A DNA stretch of 64,000 nucleotides from CAYVTD01 sp964577665 (GCA_964577665.1 CAZOBD010000004.1:1-64000); one strand, 5' to 3'; positions 42,938 through 53,101 are shown, numbered from the stretch's first letter. Translations and numbers: made by a program. Notes: a model not told the origin generated them from the letters alone.

Positions 42938-45652
42938 ATGCGTTTACTTTCTGCAGGTATTTTGCTTCTTTTTGCATTTCTTCCAATGCAAAGCGAAAAT
43001 GTTTTCAATTCTTTCTTAGGAAATTACAACTCACATACTCTTGAATCACAAAAATTGATACTCCACTGCCAGGGCGGACGTATTGAACTTACTCCCTTTA
43101 CTGAGGAGATTATAAAAGTGGAGGTTTTTGAGGATGCAGATACCCAGAAGAGGCGTTCTTTTGCTGTTTTCCGCAATCCTGAAAAAGTCCAGACTAAACT
43201 TACAAATAATCCTGATTTTCTTGTTTATTCATCAGGCACAATAAAGACAATGATTCGAAAATATCCATTAAAGCTTTCTTTCATCAAAGACGGAGATACG
43301 CTTCTTAAGGAAAAATTCGGTACATATCACATGGGCTGGGGTTTCGGAAACACTTTTGAAAAAGAACCCGGCGAAATGTTCTTCGGCACTGGAGAGCGCG
43401 CTCTGCCGCAGGATAGAAACAATTATTTTTTAAGAAACAATAACTCCCACAGATTCAGATATACATGTGATCACGGCTGGATGTCCATAGGAATACCATT
43501 CTACATATCCTCAAAAATGTATGGTTTATTTATGGACAATCATGAAGTAGGGATTATGGACTTTGGAACTGTATTTCAGGATGCTGTAATAATTAATGCT
43601 TACAGCAATCATTTAAGATATTATGTAATATTTGGAGATTCATACGGTGATATTCTAAAAAGATACACTAAGCTCACCGGATTCCAGAGATTTTTGCCAA
43701 GATGGGCTTTAGGCTATATGCAGTCAAGAATGATATATTTTACTTCAGACCAAACAAGAGAAATAGTAAGCAACATGCAAAATGATAGTATTCCTTTAGA
43801 TGTAATATTGCTTGATGTCGGTTGGTTCGGAGCGCATGACAGTCTTGGAAGTAATACATGGAAAGGCGGATTTCAAGACGGCACTGTCCTTGTTGATGAC
43901 TTATTAAAAAAATCAATAAAAACAATTCCAATTTTTAATCCTTACTTTTTAGTCAATAATGAAAATTTTGACAAAGGGATGGAATATGATTGTTTTGTTA
44001 AAAATGAGAATGATATGCCATATGAAATTGATATTCTTGAAAAGCCCAGCGTTTTAGCAGATGTTTCTCATCCTGCCTCTGAAGAATTTTTATGGAACTT
44101 ATATGATCCATTGGTCAGAGACGGTATTGCCGGATTTTGGCTTGACTATGGAGAGCCTCAGCACCACGAAGAAGATATGAAACATTATTTAGGCAGCGCT
44201 GCATATGTTCACAACATTTTCAATCTTTTTTGGATGAAAATGATTTTTAAGAAATCTAAAGAAATTTATCCTGATAAAAGAATGTTAATGATTTCCAGAT
44301 CAGGATGGGTTGGAATGGGAAAATATGGTGTCTGCAATTGGTCTGGCGATGTTGACAGATCATATCTTGGAATGAAATTTCAAATTCCCTTAATGATTGG
44401 AGCCGGCATAAGCGGTGTACCTTATTTACATTCTGACATCGGCGGCTTCTCCGGTTCTCCTTCTTTTCCCATAAGATTTATTCGATGGATGCAGTTAGGA
44501 GCTTTCTCACCGATAATGCGTACTCATAATGCGGAAATTCCTGCAGAACCATTCAGATATGAAGAACCCTACAAAAGCATTCTTAGAAAATTCATTAACC
44601 TGAGGTATAAGTTAATTCCTTATAATTATACACTTATGTGGGAGAACCACAAAACGGGTATCCCTTTAATGAGGCAGATGGACTTTTATGAAAATGACAA
44701 TCCGAATCTCTATAGAATTGATGATCAATATTTTTGGGGGGAGAATTTTATTTCGGCACCGGTGATAGATTCTCTGGCTTTAGAGAGAAATGTAATACTA
44801 CCCGAAGGCAGGTGGTTTTCTTACTGGGATCACAGCATATATGACGGAAGCGCAACTGTTACTGTTCCTGCTCCCCTGGATGAAATGCCTCTGCTGGTTC
44901 GCTCGGGAAGCATAATTCCGACAGCTCCGGTTTATCAGTCTTTAGATTATTACAACAGCGACAGTTTAATTGTAGAGTACTATTATGACGAAAAGGTATC
45001 ATCCTCTTCGTTTTCGATGTACAACGACGACGGCATAACCGACGAAGCATATAAGCGCAGCCGGTACGAAGTCATCGAGTTCAAAGCTGATAATTCACAA
45101 AAAGGAATAAATTTCAATATCGATTCCAAGGGTCCCGGTTTTCAAACAAAACCATTTATAAGAGGGATGCTGATTAAAATGATAAATGTTACAAAGGATC
45201 AGTATTCGATAGAGCTGAACGGAAGTTCTTTGAAATTTTATTCAAATAAAGATGATTTTACTCAAAATGACTCGTGTGTATGGTGGGACCGTAAGAATTC
45301 AATTCTTTACGTCAAATTCACGTGGAGAAATGATCCATCCTCAATTGAAGTAACTTACGGCACAAGCAGTGTTTCTTCATTTGAAGGAAAATGCAAATTA
45401 CTTGATAACCCCTATCCCAATCCATTTTCAAAAACTGTTTTCATAACTGTAAACATAAAAAAATCCGGTATTTATAAGCTGCGAGTTTTCGATGTTAACG
45501 GCAAATCAGTATTTGAACAAAACAACTATTATCTACCGGGAAAATACGTAACTGCATGGAGTCCTGATGAAATCTCTACGGGTTTATATAAAGCAGTAAT
45601 CTCTTCCGAAGAAATTTTGGAAAACAGAAATCTGATTTTTATTAATGAATAA
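42938..45652 (+). CDS. Glycoside hydrolase family 31 (alpha-glucosidase-like) with T9SS sorting domain
   Basis: The 904-residue protein has a signal peptide (1-19). It then has the GH31 N-terminal beta-sandwich and barrel: PRWALGYMQSRMIY near 251-264, the nucleophile Asp403 in GFWLDYGEPQ and the probable acid/base Asp471 in NWSGDVDRSY. PYLHSDIGGFSG follows near 507-518. The C-terminus is a T9SS type A domain (DNPYPNPFSKTVFITV to RNLIFINE). GH31 enzymes cleave alpha-linked glucose or xylose from oligosaccharides or glycans, and this one would do so outside the cell. It precedes the phosphoglycerate kinase genes by 109 bp, so a link to sugar use is possible but not shown. Confidence 0.93.
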   Translation: MRLLSAGILLLFAFLPMQSENVFNSFLGNYNSHTLESQKLILHCQGGRIELTPFTEEIIKVEVFEDADTQKRRSFAVFRNPEKVQTKLTNNPDFLVYSSGTIKTMIRKYPLKLSFIKDGDTLLKEKFGTYHMGWGFGNTFEKEPGEMFFGTGERALPQDRNNYFLRNNNSHRFRYTCDHGWMSIGIPFYISSKMYGLFMDNHEVGIMDFGTVFQDAVIINAYSNHLRYYVIFGDSYGDILKRYTKLTGFQRFLPRWALGYMQSRMIYFTSDQTREIVSNMQNDSIPLDVILLDVGWFGAHDSLGSNTWKGGFQDGTVLVDDLLKKSIKTIPIFNPYFLVNNENFDKGMEYDCFVKNENDMPYEIDILEKPSVLADVSHPASEEFLWNLYDPLVRDGIAGFWLDYGEPQHHEEDMKHYLGSAAYVHNIFNLFWMKMIFKKSKEIYPDKRMLMISRSGWVGMGKYGVCNWSGDVDRSYLGMKFQIPLMIGAGISGVPYLHSDIGGFSGSPSFPIRFIRWMQLGAFSPIMRTHNAEIPAEPFRYEEPYKSILRKFINLRYKLIPYNYTLMWENHKTGIPLMRQMDFYENDNPNLYRIDDQYFWGENFISAPVIDSLALERNVILPEGRWFSYWDHSIYDGSATVTVPAPLDEMPLLVRSGSIIPTAPVYQSLDYYNSDSLIVEYYYDEKVSSSSFSMYNDDGITDEAYKRSRYEVIEFKADNSQKGINFNIDSKGPGFQTKPFIRGMLIKMINVTKDQYSIELNGSSLKFYSNKDDFTQNDSCVWWDRKNSILYVKFTWRNDPSSIEVTYGTSSVSSFEGKCKLLDNPYPNPFSKTVFITVNIKKSGIYKLRVFDVNGKSVFEQNNYYLPGKYVTAWSPDEISTGLYKAVISSEEILENRNLIFINE

Positions 45653-45761
45653 TCGTCCAACTTTTCAAAATCATTACACTTAATAACGAATTACAACGTT
45701 TTAATATCCTATAAATGAATTTTAGCATGAAATTTGTTGCAACAATCATTTAAAGGAGCCT

Positions 45762-47063
45762 ATGAAAGCAGAGAAACTCGAACTGCCCCTGCTGCAGGAC
45801 GCAAACATCAAAGGAAAAACAATTCTGATGAGAGTTGACCACAACGTGGTTAAAAAAGGCGAGATAATAGACCCTTACCGAATAGATGCCACAATCGGCA
45901 CAATTTTCCACATATATGCCCGCGGCGGTAAAGTCATTCTTATGACTCATGTAGGAAGACCCCGCAATAAAAAAACCGGTGAGATAAAAATATCCGATCA
46001 TACTTCCATTGAGCCTATTGTTGAATACTTGAACAAAAAACTCAATATAAATCTTGTTGCTGCTGAACCGGGAGAATATGGCAGCGAAGGTATTGAGCAT
46101 CTCGATGATTCAATTAAAACACTTCTAAGGGATATGGATGAAGGGACAATTGACGGCATCTATCTGCCAAATACCCGCTGGTTCAAAGGCGAGGAAAGCA
46201 AGGATGATGCGGCTCAAAAATTTGCAGAAGAGCTTGCAGAACTTGCCGATATTTATGTAAATGACGCCTTTGGAAGCTGGCAGCCACATGTATCAACTTA
46301 TCATATTGCAAAACAGCTTCCATCATACGCAGGACATTTAATGCAGAAAGAATTAATCAACTTAGAAAGAATATACGATCCGAAAAAACCTTTCATTGCA
46401 GTTGTAGCCGGTTCAAAATTTGACACAAAAATAGATTCACTTTATGAATTGATAAAAAAAGCCGATAAGCTTATTCTCGGCGGGGTTATGTATAATGCCT
46501 GGCTTTCCGCAAAGTACAACTTCGACATAAAAGGCATTAGCGACGAAGATATGAAACATGCGCGGGATTTCGTAGAGTTTTCCAAAAAATACGAAGGCAA
46601 ACTTATTGAATTGCCATATATCGTTGAGTCCGATACACTCGAAGGAAAATTTGAAGGAAAGCACAGAACACACAATATAAAAGAACTCAAGCCCGGCACT
46701 AAATTAAATTATGTCTTAGATGTAGCGCCGGAGTCTTTCGACAATGAGGAAATAAAAGATGTTTTCCATGAAGCAAAAACCGTTTTTGTCAATGCGGTAA
46801 TGGGATTCACCCCGCACTTTAACGAGGGAACAATAGCTCTCGACCAGACCATTGACGAAAACCGAGAAGCATCAAAACTATATGGCGGCGGCGACACCAT
46901 GCAGGAGCTGAAAAGATTGCTGCCGGGGCTTTACATTGTTGCCATTGACAGCCCGAAATATTATATATTTACAGGAGGCGGTGCAGTTCTCCGCGCTATC
47001 CAAGACGGAACATATCTCGGCTTGGAACCGGTAAAAGCTTTACATGAGCAGTATTCCAAATAA
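45762..47063 (+). CDS. Divergent phosphoglycerate kinase paralog
   Basis: The 433-residue protein has the whole PGK fold but with changed signature residues. RVDFNVP becomes RVDHNVV, SHLGRP becomes THVGRP, ENLRFHxGE becomes PNTRWFKGE, DAFGTAHRAHAS becomes DAFGSWQPHVST (losing the substrate-phosphate Arg), WNGPMGVFE becomes VNAVMGFTPHF (losing the nucleotide-binding Glu) and LDIGPxT becomes LDVAPES. Two of the three basic-patch arginines (DPYRIDAT, NTRWFKGE) and the GGG nucleotide loop (FTGGGAVLR) are kept. It lies 10-35 bp from a normal pgk, with AAAGGAGC upstream of its own ATG. It may be a pseudoenzyme, a regulator or subunit of the true PGK, or a kinase with another substrate. Confidence 0.85.
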   Translation: MKAEKLELPLLQDANIKGKTILMRVDHNVVKKGEIIDPYRIDATIGTIFHIYARGGKVILMTHVGRPRNKKTGEIKISDHTSIEPIVEYLNKKLNINLVAAEPGEYGSEGIEHLDDSIKTLLRDMDEGTIDGIYLPNTRWFKGEESKDDAAQKFAEELAELADIYVNDAFGSWQPHVSTYHIAKQLPSYAGHLMQKELINLERIYDPKKPFIAVVAGSKFDTKIDSLYELIKKADKLILGGVMYNAWLSAKYNFDIKGISDEDMKHARDFVEFSKKYEGKLIELPYIVESDTLEGKFEGKHRTHNIKELKPGTKLNYVLDVAPESFDNEEIKDVFHEAKTVFVNAVMGFTPHFNEGTIALDQTIDENREASKLYGGGDTMQELKRLLPGLYIVAIDSPKYYIFTGGGAVLRAIQDGTYLGLEPVKALHEQYSK

Positions 47064-47097
47064 GTATTTGTAATTGTTTAATCATTGGAGCAGATAT

Positions 47098-48285
47098 ATG
47101 CAGAGTATGGACAATGGAAATTTTAAATTCAAACATGTATTAATCCGCGTGGATTTCAATGTTCCCTTAGATTCAAAGCTAAACGTTGTAGATGATATGA
47201 GAATTACCGAATCTCTTCCATCCATAGACCAGATAATTGATGACGGAGGCATTCCCATAATTATATCCCATCTCGGGAGGCCCGGAGGAAGTCAGGAGAG
47301 AAAGTTCTCATTAGCTCCCGTTGCCAAGTATATGCATCAAAAATGGGGCTACAATGTAATTTTTGCCGAAGACTGCATAGGTCATCATCCTGAAAGAGCA
47401 GTTCAGCAGGCAAAACCCGGGGATGTAGTATTATGTGAAAATTTACGTTTCCATGAAGGAGAAAAGAAAAACGATATCGAATTCGCAAAGCAGCTTGCAA
47501 AGCTCGGAGACTGTTACGTAAATGATGCTTTCGGTACTGTTCATCGCTATCATGCCAGCATACATGCACTACCGGGGCTTTTTGAAAAGAGATATATGGG
47601 CAAATCCGTGCAGTTTGAACTTGAATACTTAAAAAACGCTTTAAACAATCCTGCTTCTCCTTATGTAGCCGTTATAGGCGGAGCTAAAATCTCAGGAAAA
47701 ATTGAAGTTATCCGCACTCTTATCGATCAATGCGACAAAGTACTTATTGGCGGCGGCATGATATTCACCTTTTTTAAAGCCATGGGTTATAATATCGGCA
47801 GATCAATTTTTGAAGAAGATAAAATATCTCTTGCTAAAGAACTAATAGAGCTATCAAACGAAAAAGGCAAGTCACTGATGCTTCCCGAGGATATTGTAAT
47901 TGCCGATAATTTTTCTCCCGATGCCGAAGACCAGACCGTTGCCGTGGATCAAATCCCATCGGACTGGATGGGAATGGACTTAGGTGATAACACAATAAAT
48001 AAATATAAAGAAGTCATCTTAAATGCCAACACAATCACATGGAACGGACCCATGGGTGTTTTTGAATTCAGAAAATTTGCCCGCGGCACAAAACAAATAG
48101 GCAATGCCCTTGCAAACGCAACTTCAAAAGGCGCAATAACCATTCTCGGCGGCGGTGATTCCGCTGCGGCAATGAAAAAAATGCACCTTATTAACAAGGT
48201 AACGCATCTGTGCCCCGGAGGAGGAGCTTGGCTGAAATATATGGAAGGCGGAGAACTCCCCGGAATAGAGGCTTTGAAAAAATAA
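47098..48285 (+). CDS. pgk: Phosphoglycerate kinase
   Basis: This is the canonical enzyme of lower glycolysis, transferring phosphate from 1,3-bisphosphoglycerate to ADP. The start is the ATG at 47098 with GGAG 7 bp upstream; the longer frame from a TTG at 47074 is unlikely. At about 395 residues it has RVDFNVPLD, DDMRITESLPSI, SHLGRPGG, CENLRFHEGE, VNDAFGTVHRYHAS, GGAKISGKI, TWNGPMGVFEF and CPGGGAWLKY. The usual STGGGA is CPGGGA here, a small difference. It follows the divergent paralog by 34 bp and precedes gap by 133 bp. Confidence 0.96.
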   Translation: MQSMDNGNFKFKHVLIRVDFNVPLDSKLNVVDDMRITESLPSIDQIIDDGGIPIIISHLGRPGGSQERKFSLAPVAKYMHQKWGYNVIFAEDCIGHHPERAVQQAKPGDVVLCENLRFHEGEKKNDIEFAKQLAKLGDCYVNDAFGTVHRYHASIHALPGLFEKRYMGKSVQFELEYLKNALNNPASPYVAVIGGAKISGKIEVIRTLIDQCDKVLIGGGMIFTFFKAMGYNIGRSIFEEDKISLAKELIELSNEKGKSLMLPEDIVIADNFSPDAEDQTVAVDQIPSDWMGMDLGDNTINKYKEVILNANTITWNGPMGVFEFRKFARGTKQIGNALANATSKGAITILGGGDSAAAMKKMHLINKVTHLCPGGGAWLKYMEGGELPGIEALKK

Positions 48286-48418
48286 CTCTACTACGGTAAA
48301 GAATTTCTATATCCGGAAAAATAATTACATACTGTTCTTTGGGTTATAAATAAAATAATGCATTCTACTAAAAAAGAATTATAGAATTACTCTTCATCAT
48401 TATCAAGAAAGGAGAATT

Positions 48419-49417
48419 ATGTCTATCAGATTAGCTATTAACGGTTTCGGAAGAATCGGCAGGCTTGCCTTCCGCGCAGCATGGGAAAAGAAAGATAATT
48501 TCGAATTTGTAGGTTTAAACGACCTCACAGACGCAGGCACTCTTGCTCATTTATTAAAATATGACTCCGTTCACGGCAAATTTCCCGCCGATGTAAAAGC
48601 AGACGGCAGTAATATAATCGTCGGCGGAAAAACCATCCCTATCTTTTCGGAAAAAGATCCCGCTTCAATCCCCTGGGAAAAGCCGGATATTATCCTTGAG
48701 TCAACAGGCGTTTTCAGAAAACGTGAAACTTTGGAAAAACACTTGAAAAGCGGTGCCAAAAAGATTGTTCTTTCTGCACCTGCAAAAGAACCGCTCGATG
48801 CAACAGTTGTCTTAGGCGTAAACGACGACACTTTAACAGGCAGCGAAGTGCTCATTTCCAATGCAAGCTGCACTACCAACTGTCTTGCACCAATGGTAAA
48901 AGTTCTGAATGATGAGTTTGGGCTTGAAAAAGGCTTCATGGTAACTGTCCATGCTTATACCAATGACCAGAGAATACTCGATTTTCCGCATAGGGACTTA
49001 AGGCGTGCCCGCAACGCTGCAACAAACACTATACCTACAACAACAGGCGCCGCAAAAGCAGTCGGGCTTGTCATACCCGAAATGAAAGGAAAACTCACGG
49101 GTTATGCCGTACGTGTACCTGTCCCTGACGGTTCGCTGACTGATCTTACCGCCCTTCTGAAACGCGAAACAAGCGTAGAAGATATAAACAATGCCATGAA
49201 AGAAGCATCTGAAACGTATTTGAAAGGCATTATGGAATATTCCGATGAACCTCTTGTTTCAAAGGACATTATCGGAAATCCCTACTCCGTAATCTTCGAT
49301 TCACAGCTTACCGATGCACAGGGCAGTCTCGTAAAAGTGGTCGGCTGGTACGACAATGAGTACGGTTATTCCTGCAGAATGATCGATTTGATTATTAAAC
49401 TCGGCGGACAGCTCTAA
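48419..49417 (+). CDS. gap: Glyceraldehyde-3-phosphate dehydrogenase, type I
   Basis: The 332-residue protein has the NAD-binding GFGRIGRLAFRA, the catalytic Cys151 in SNASCTTNCLAPM with His178 (VTVHAYT), and the phosphate-binding NTIPTTTGAAKAVG. WYDNEYGYSCRM is the final landmark. It oxidises glyceraldehyde-3-phosphate to the 1,3-bisphosphate that PGK uses, so gene order pgk paralog-pgk-gap is metabolically coherent. Asn34-Asp35 after the Rossmann strand suits NAD. AAGGAG sits at the ATG and a terminator follows. Confidence 0.97.
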   Translation: MSIRLAINGFGRIGRLAFRAAWEKKDNFEFVGLNDLTDAGTLAHLLKYDSVHGKFPADVKADGSNIIVGGKTIPIFSEKDPASIPWEKPDIILESTGVFRKRETLEKHLKSGAKKIVLSAPAKEPLDATVVLGVNDDTLTGSEVLISNASCTTNCLAPMVKVLNDEFGLEKGFMVTVHAYTNDQRILDFPHRDLRRARNAATNTIPTTTGAAKAVGLVIPEMKGKLTGYAVRVPVPDGSLTDLTALLKRETSVEDINNAMKEASETYLKGIMEYSDEPLVSKDIIGNPYSVIFDSQLTDAQGSLVKVVGWYDNEYGYSCRMIDLIIKLGGQL

Positions 49418-49442
49418 AAACTATCTGAAAAGAATAATTAAA

Positions 49443-49477
49443 ATGTCCGGTATAATTACATGCCGGACATTTTTTTA
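49443..49477 (+). terminator. Terminator after gap (GATGTCC-type)
   Basis: A perfect 8 bp arm pair, ATGTCCGG (49443-49450) and CCGGACAT (49463-49470), is followed by T7. It belongs to the recurring GATGTCC sequence family and closes the pgk-gap transcript. Confidence 0.85.
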
Positions 49478-49497
49478 TTTTTTATTTATTTAGTAAG

Positions 49498-49532
49498 TTT
49501 TCCACACAATTTTGTGGACAAAATGTGGAAAA
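49498..49532. promoter_or_regulatory. Inverted DnaA-box-like pair upstream of dnaE
   Basis: TTTTCCACA (49498-49506) and its reverse complement TGTGGAAAA (49524-49532) bracket TTGTGGACA. TTTTCCACA differs from the TTATCCACA DnaA consensus by one base, and TTGTGGACA is another close variant on the opposite strand. Three sites in 35 bp, 96 bp before dnaE, suggest DnaA binding. AT-rich sequence (49471-49500) adjoins. Confidence 0.45.
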
Positions 49533-49627
49533 GCATATCCTCATGTTGAAATATTTTACTTTGCCGTTCAAGAAAATTTATTTTACTTGCCTGCATCTAT
49601 TTGTCAAAAAAATAATCTGAATAATAA

Positions 49628-52600
49628 ATGAGAGATTTTGTACATCTTCATAATCATACGCATTTTTCCCTGCTGGATTCCATAACCGAACCAAAACAGC
49701 TGATTGAAGCCGCTCTAAAAGATGAGCAAAAAGCCATTGCTCTTACAGATCACGGAGTTATGTTCGGTTGTTTTCAATTTAATAAAATTGCGGGTAAACT
49801 TGGTATTAAGCCCATCTTAGGCATGGAAGCTTACGTCGCAAACGGGAGCAGGTTCGATAAGATTTCAGGAAAAGATAAAAATAAAAAGAAACGCAATTAT
49901 TTTCATCTGGTTCTGCTTGCAAAAGATATGCAGGGCTACAAAAATTTGATGAAGCTCACATCTCTCGGTCACACAGAAGGTTTTTACTATAAACCGCGGA
50001 TTGACCGCGAGCTGCTTGAAAAATATCACGATGGCTTGATTGCAACAGGAGCCTGCATGGCAGGTGAAATAAATCACTGGCTTATTCAAAATGATATGGA
50101 AAAAGCTCGCGAAGCCGCAGTTTTTTATAGAGATCTTTTTGGTGATGATTTTTACATCGAGCTTCAGAACCATAACCTTAAAGAAGATGTATTTATATTA
50201 AACAGAGGTCCGAAACTTGCGGCAGAGCTTGGAATTAAAACGGTATGTACTAATGACGTACACTATCTGGAAAAAGAACATGCCATTGCCCATAATGTTT
50301 ATCTACTAATAAAAGATGTTAAGGGCAATGCAGAAAATATTGACATTAACAAACTTCGGTACCGTACTCCTGAGATGTACTTTAAAACCCGAGAGGAAAT
50401 GAACAAGCTCTTTGGGGATTATCCTGAAGCACTGGACAGTACGGTAGAAATTGCAGAAAAATGTAATCTCACATTTGAAAGCAAGCTTTTTATGCCTGAG
50501 TTTCCCATACCGAAAGAATCTTCTTCCACTACACTCGAAGAATATCTTGAAGAACTGACATTCAACGGCTTGCGAAAAAAATACAAAGAAATAACTCCCG
50601 AAATAGAAGAACGCGCCCGTATGGAGCTTGATATAATCAAAAAAATGAAATTCCCGGGATATTTTCTTATTGTGCAGGATTTTATCCGTGCCGCCAAGGA
50701 AATGGGAGTTCGCGTCGGTCCCGGACGCGGTTCCGCAGCAGGAAGTATTGTAGCTTATGCGCTGGATATTACAAATGTGGACCCTCTGCCCTACAATCTT
50801 CTCTTCGAGCGCTTCCTTAATCCGGAAAGAGTAACTATGCCCGATATTGACATCGACTTCAACGATGAAAAACGGGATCTGGTAATCAATTACGTGAAAA
50901 GACTTTACGGAGAAAATGCCGTAGCCATGATTATTACTTTCAATAAACTTTCCACAAAAGCTGTTTTAAAAGATGTAGGCAGAGTGCTCGGCATTCATCA
51001 CAGCGAGATCAATGACATAACTAAAAAAATTCCTGTGGTGCAGGGCAAAGTCACCCCTCTTGAGGATGCCCTTGAGCTTCCCGAACTTCAACATCTGAAA
51101 GACAGCAAAGATAAAAAAATCAGAGATTTAATAAGATACGGAATCCTTCTTGAAAATAAAAACAGAAATCCTGGCACTCATGCAGCGGGAGTTGTCATTG
51201 CGCCCGATGAAATCACGAAATTTGTTCCCCTTTACCAAAACAGCAAGTCAAAAACTCAAAGCATTCCCGTTGCCACTCAATACACCATGGAAGAAGTGGA
51301 AGGTTCCGGTCTTCTGAAAATGGATTTTCTGGGACTGCAAACACTTTCCATCATAGATCACACTCTGCAATTAATCGAAAAAAATTATGACAAGAAAATA
51401 GACCTTGACGCTATAGATTTCCACGACCCCAAGACTTATCAGCTTCTTTCGGAAGGCAGAACCCTTTCGGTATTTCAGTTCGAATCAAAGGGTATGCAGG
51501 AGTATCTTAAGCAGCTTAAGCCGCATAATCTGGAAGAAATCACGGCTATGAACGCACTTTACAGACCGGGACCAATGGAAAATATTCCTGAGTTTATTGC
51601 GAGAAAACACGGCAAAAACAAAATAGAATATCTCCATCCTATCATGGAGAAAGCATTAAAAACTACTTACGGAATAATAGTCTATCAAGAGCAGGTAATG
51701 CAGCTTGCACGGGACATTGCAGGTTTTTCCCTTGGAGGTGCTGATATTTTACGGCGCGCTATGGGTAAGAAAAAAGTTGCCGTTATGGAGCAGCAAAAAC
51801 CGGTTTTCATAGAAGGAGCAGCAAAAAACGGCATAGATAAAAAAACTGCAGAAGAGATTTTCCATTTGATAGAAAAATTTGCCAAATACGGTTTCAATAA
51901 ATCTCACTCTCTGGCTTATTCATATCTTGCATTCCAGACTGCATGGCTAAAAACTCATTATCCCGGTGAGTTTTTAGCTGCAAATATGAGCGCCGAAATC
52001 TCCGATCAGGATAAAATCGTAATGCTGATTGACGAAGCAAAGCATTTTGGAATTGAAGTAGTACATCCGGATGTCAACAAATCTCTCGGTCAGTTCTATT
52101 CCAAAGATAAGAAAATCTTCTTCGGACTTACCGGCATAAAGAATGTGGGTACTCCTGCCGTAAACAGCATTATCAAAGCCAGAAACGAAAAGACATTTGA
52201 ATCATTCTTTGATTTTGTTTCCAGGGTCGATACAAAACTTGTTAACAAAAAATCTTTAGAAGCGCTTGTATGCTCAGGAGCTTTTGACAGTCTGCATGAA
52301 GGAAGACGGGCAGCCTTATTCGCTTCTGTTGAATCTGCACTGGATTATGCCAGAGCGGTTTCTCAAAATGAAATGATACAGATGGACAGTCTTTTCGGCG
52401 AAAGCGCCGAAGCTGACCTCAGCGAACCGGAACTGCCGGAAATTGAGGAATGGCCTGAAATGATACGTCTGGAACATGAAAAAGAGTATCTGAATTTTTA
52501 TATAAGCGGACATCCCCTGATGAATTTTTCTCCCTATGTAAACTCACTTTCTACGTGTAAAATATCAAAGTTTCCACCTGAGCTAAGCGGCGGTAAAATT

Positions 52601-53101
52601 TCGATATGCGGAATTGTTACCGGCATATCAAGAAAAATTGATAAAAACAACAATTCTATCGCATTTGTAACAATCGAGGATTTCGACGGAAAAGCCGAAT
52701 GTAAGTTCTGGAGCGAGACTTATAAAAAATTTGGATGGATGCTGGAAGAAGACAAAGTTCTTCTTATTGAAGGAACGGCTGAGTATGACGGTGAAAAGCT
52801 GAGTCTTACTGCAAGCAATGTAGCAGAGCCGGTGGAAGCCGCAAAAGATAGAGTAGAAGGATATGATATTTGGATAAACCTGAACGGCGACAGCGATGCC
52901 GAGAAAATCAAGAGTTTTCAGAAGCTGTGTAACAGTCCGGACACAACAGGCACTGTTATGTTTCACCTTCGCAATAAAGAAAATAATTTCTCCAAAGATT
53001 ATATAGCTTATGATATTAATATAGATTTTGAAGAGAAAACGGTAAAAGCAATTGTCGATATTTTCGGAAAGAATTTTGTACGATTCTTAAAACATGTTTA
53101 A
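49628..53101 (+). CDS. dnaE: DNA polymerase III alpha subunit
   Basis: The replicative polymerase, 1157 residues and typical for the DnaE1 group. The N-terminal PHP domain starts HLHNHTHFSLLDSITEP. The polymerase active site includes Asp406, Asp408 in MPDIDIDFND and the PGRGSAAGS motif. MGKKK (about 715), the FNKSHSLAYS segment and an OB-fold near 990-1060 (ICGIVTGISRKIDKNNN) follow. No HNH or other intein is present. There is no obvious strong ribosome-binding site before the ATG. Confidence 0.97.
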   Translation: MRDFVHLHNHTHFSLLDSITEPKQLIEAALKDEQKAIALTDHGVMFGCFQFNKIAGKLGIKPILGMEAYVANGSRFDKISGKDKNKKKRNYFHLVLLAKDMQGYKNLMKLTSLGHTEGFYYKPRIDRELLEKYHDGLIATGACMAGEINHWLIQNDMEKAREAAVFYRDLFGDDFYIELQNHNLKEDVFILNRGPKLAAELGIKTVCTNDVHYLEKEHAIAHNVYLLIKDVKGNAENIDINKLRYRTPEMYFKTREEMNKLFGDYPEALDSTVEIAEKCNLTFESKLFMPEFPIPKESSSTTLEEYLEELTFNGLRKKYKEITPEIEERARMELDIIKKMKFPGYFLIVQDFIRAAKEMGVRVGPGRGSAAGSIVAYALDITNVDPLPYNLLFERFLNPERVTMPDIDIDFNDEKRDLVINYVKRLYGENAVAMIITFNKLSTKAVLKDVGRVLGIHHSEINDITKKIPVVQGKVTPLEDALELPELQHLKDSKDKKIRDLIRYGILLENKNRNPGTHAAGVVIAPDEITKFVPLYQNSKSKTQSIPVATQYTMEEVEGSGLLKMDFLGLQTLSIIDHTLQLIEKNYDKKIDLDAIDFHDPKTYQLLSEGRTLSVFQFESKGMQEYLKQLKPHNLEEITAMNALYRPGPMENIPEFIARKHGKNKIEYLHPIMEKALKTTYGIIVYQEQVMQLARDIAGFSLGGADILRRAMGKKKVAVMEQQKPVFIEGAAKNGIDKKTAEEIFHLIEKFAKYGFNKSHSLAYSYLAFQTAWLKTHYPGEFLAANMSAEISDQDKIVMLIDEAKHFGIEVVHPDVNKSLGQFYSKDKKIFFGLTGIKNVGTPAVNSIIKARNEKTFESFFDFVSRVDTKLVNKKSLEALVCSGAFDSLHEGRRAALFASVESALDYARAVSQNEMIQMDSLFGESAEADLSEPELPEIEEWPEMIRLEHEKEYLNFYISGHPLMNFSPYVNSLSTCKISKFPPELSGGKISICGIVTGISRKIDKNNNSIAFVTIEDFDGKAECKFWSETYKKFGWMLEEDKVLLIEGTAEYDGEKLSLTASNVAEPVEAAKDRVEGYDIWINLNGDSDAEKIKSFQKLCNSPDTTGTVMFHLRNKENNFSKDYIAYDINIDFEEKTVKAIVDIFGKNFVRFLKHV

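Noticed and set aside
49498..49532. Chromosomal origin (oriC) near dnaE
   Set aside because: Only three DnaA-like sites and no dnaA, dnaN, rpmH or parAB neighbours are present. I kept it only as a regulatory candidate.
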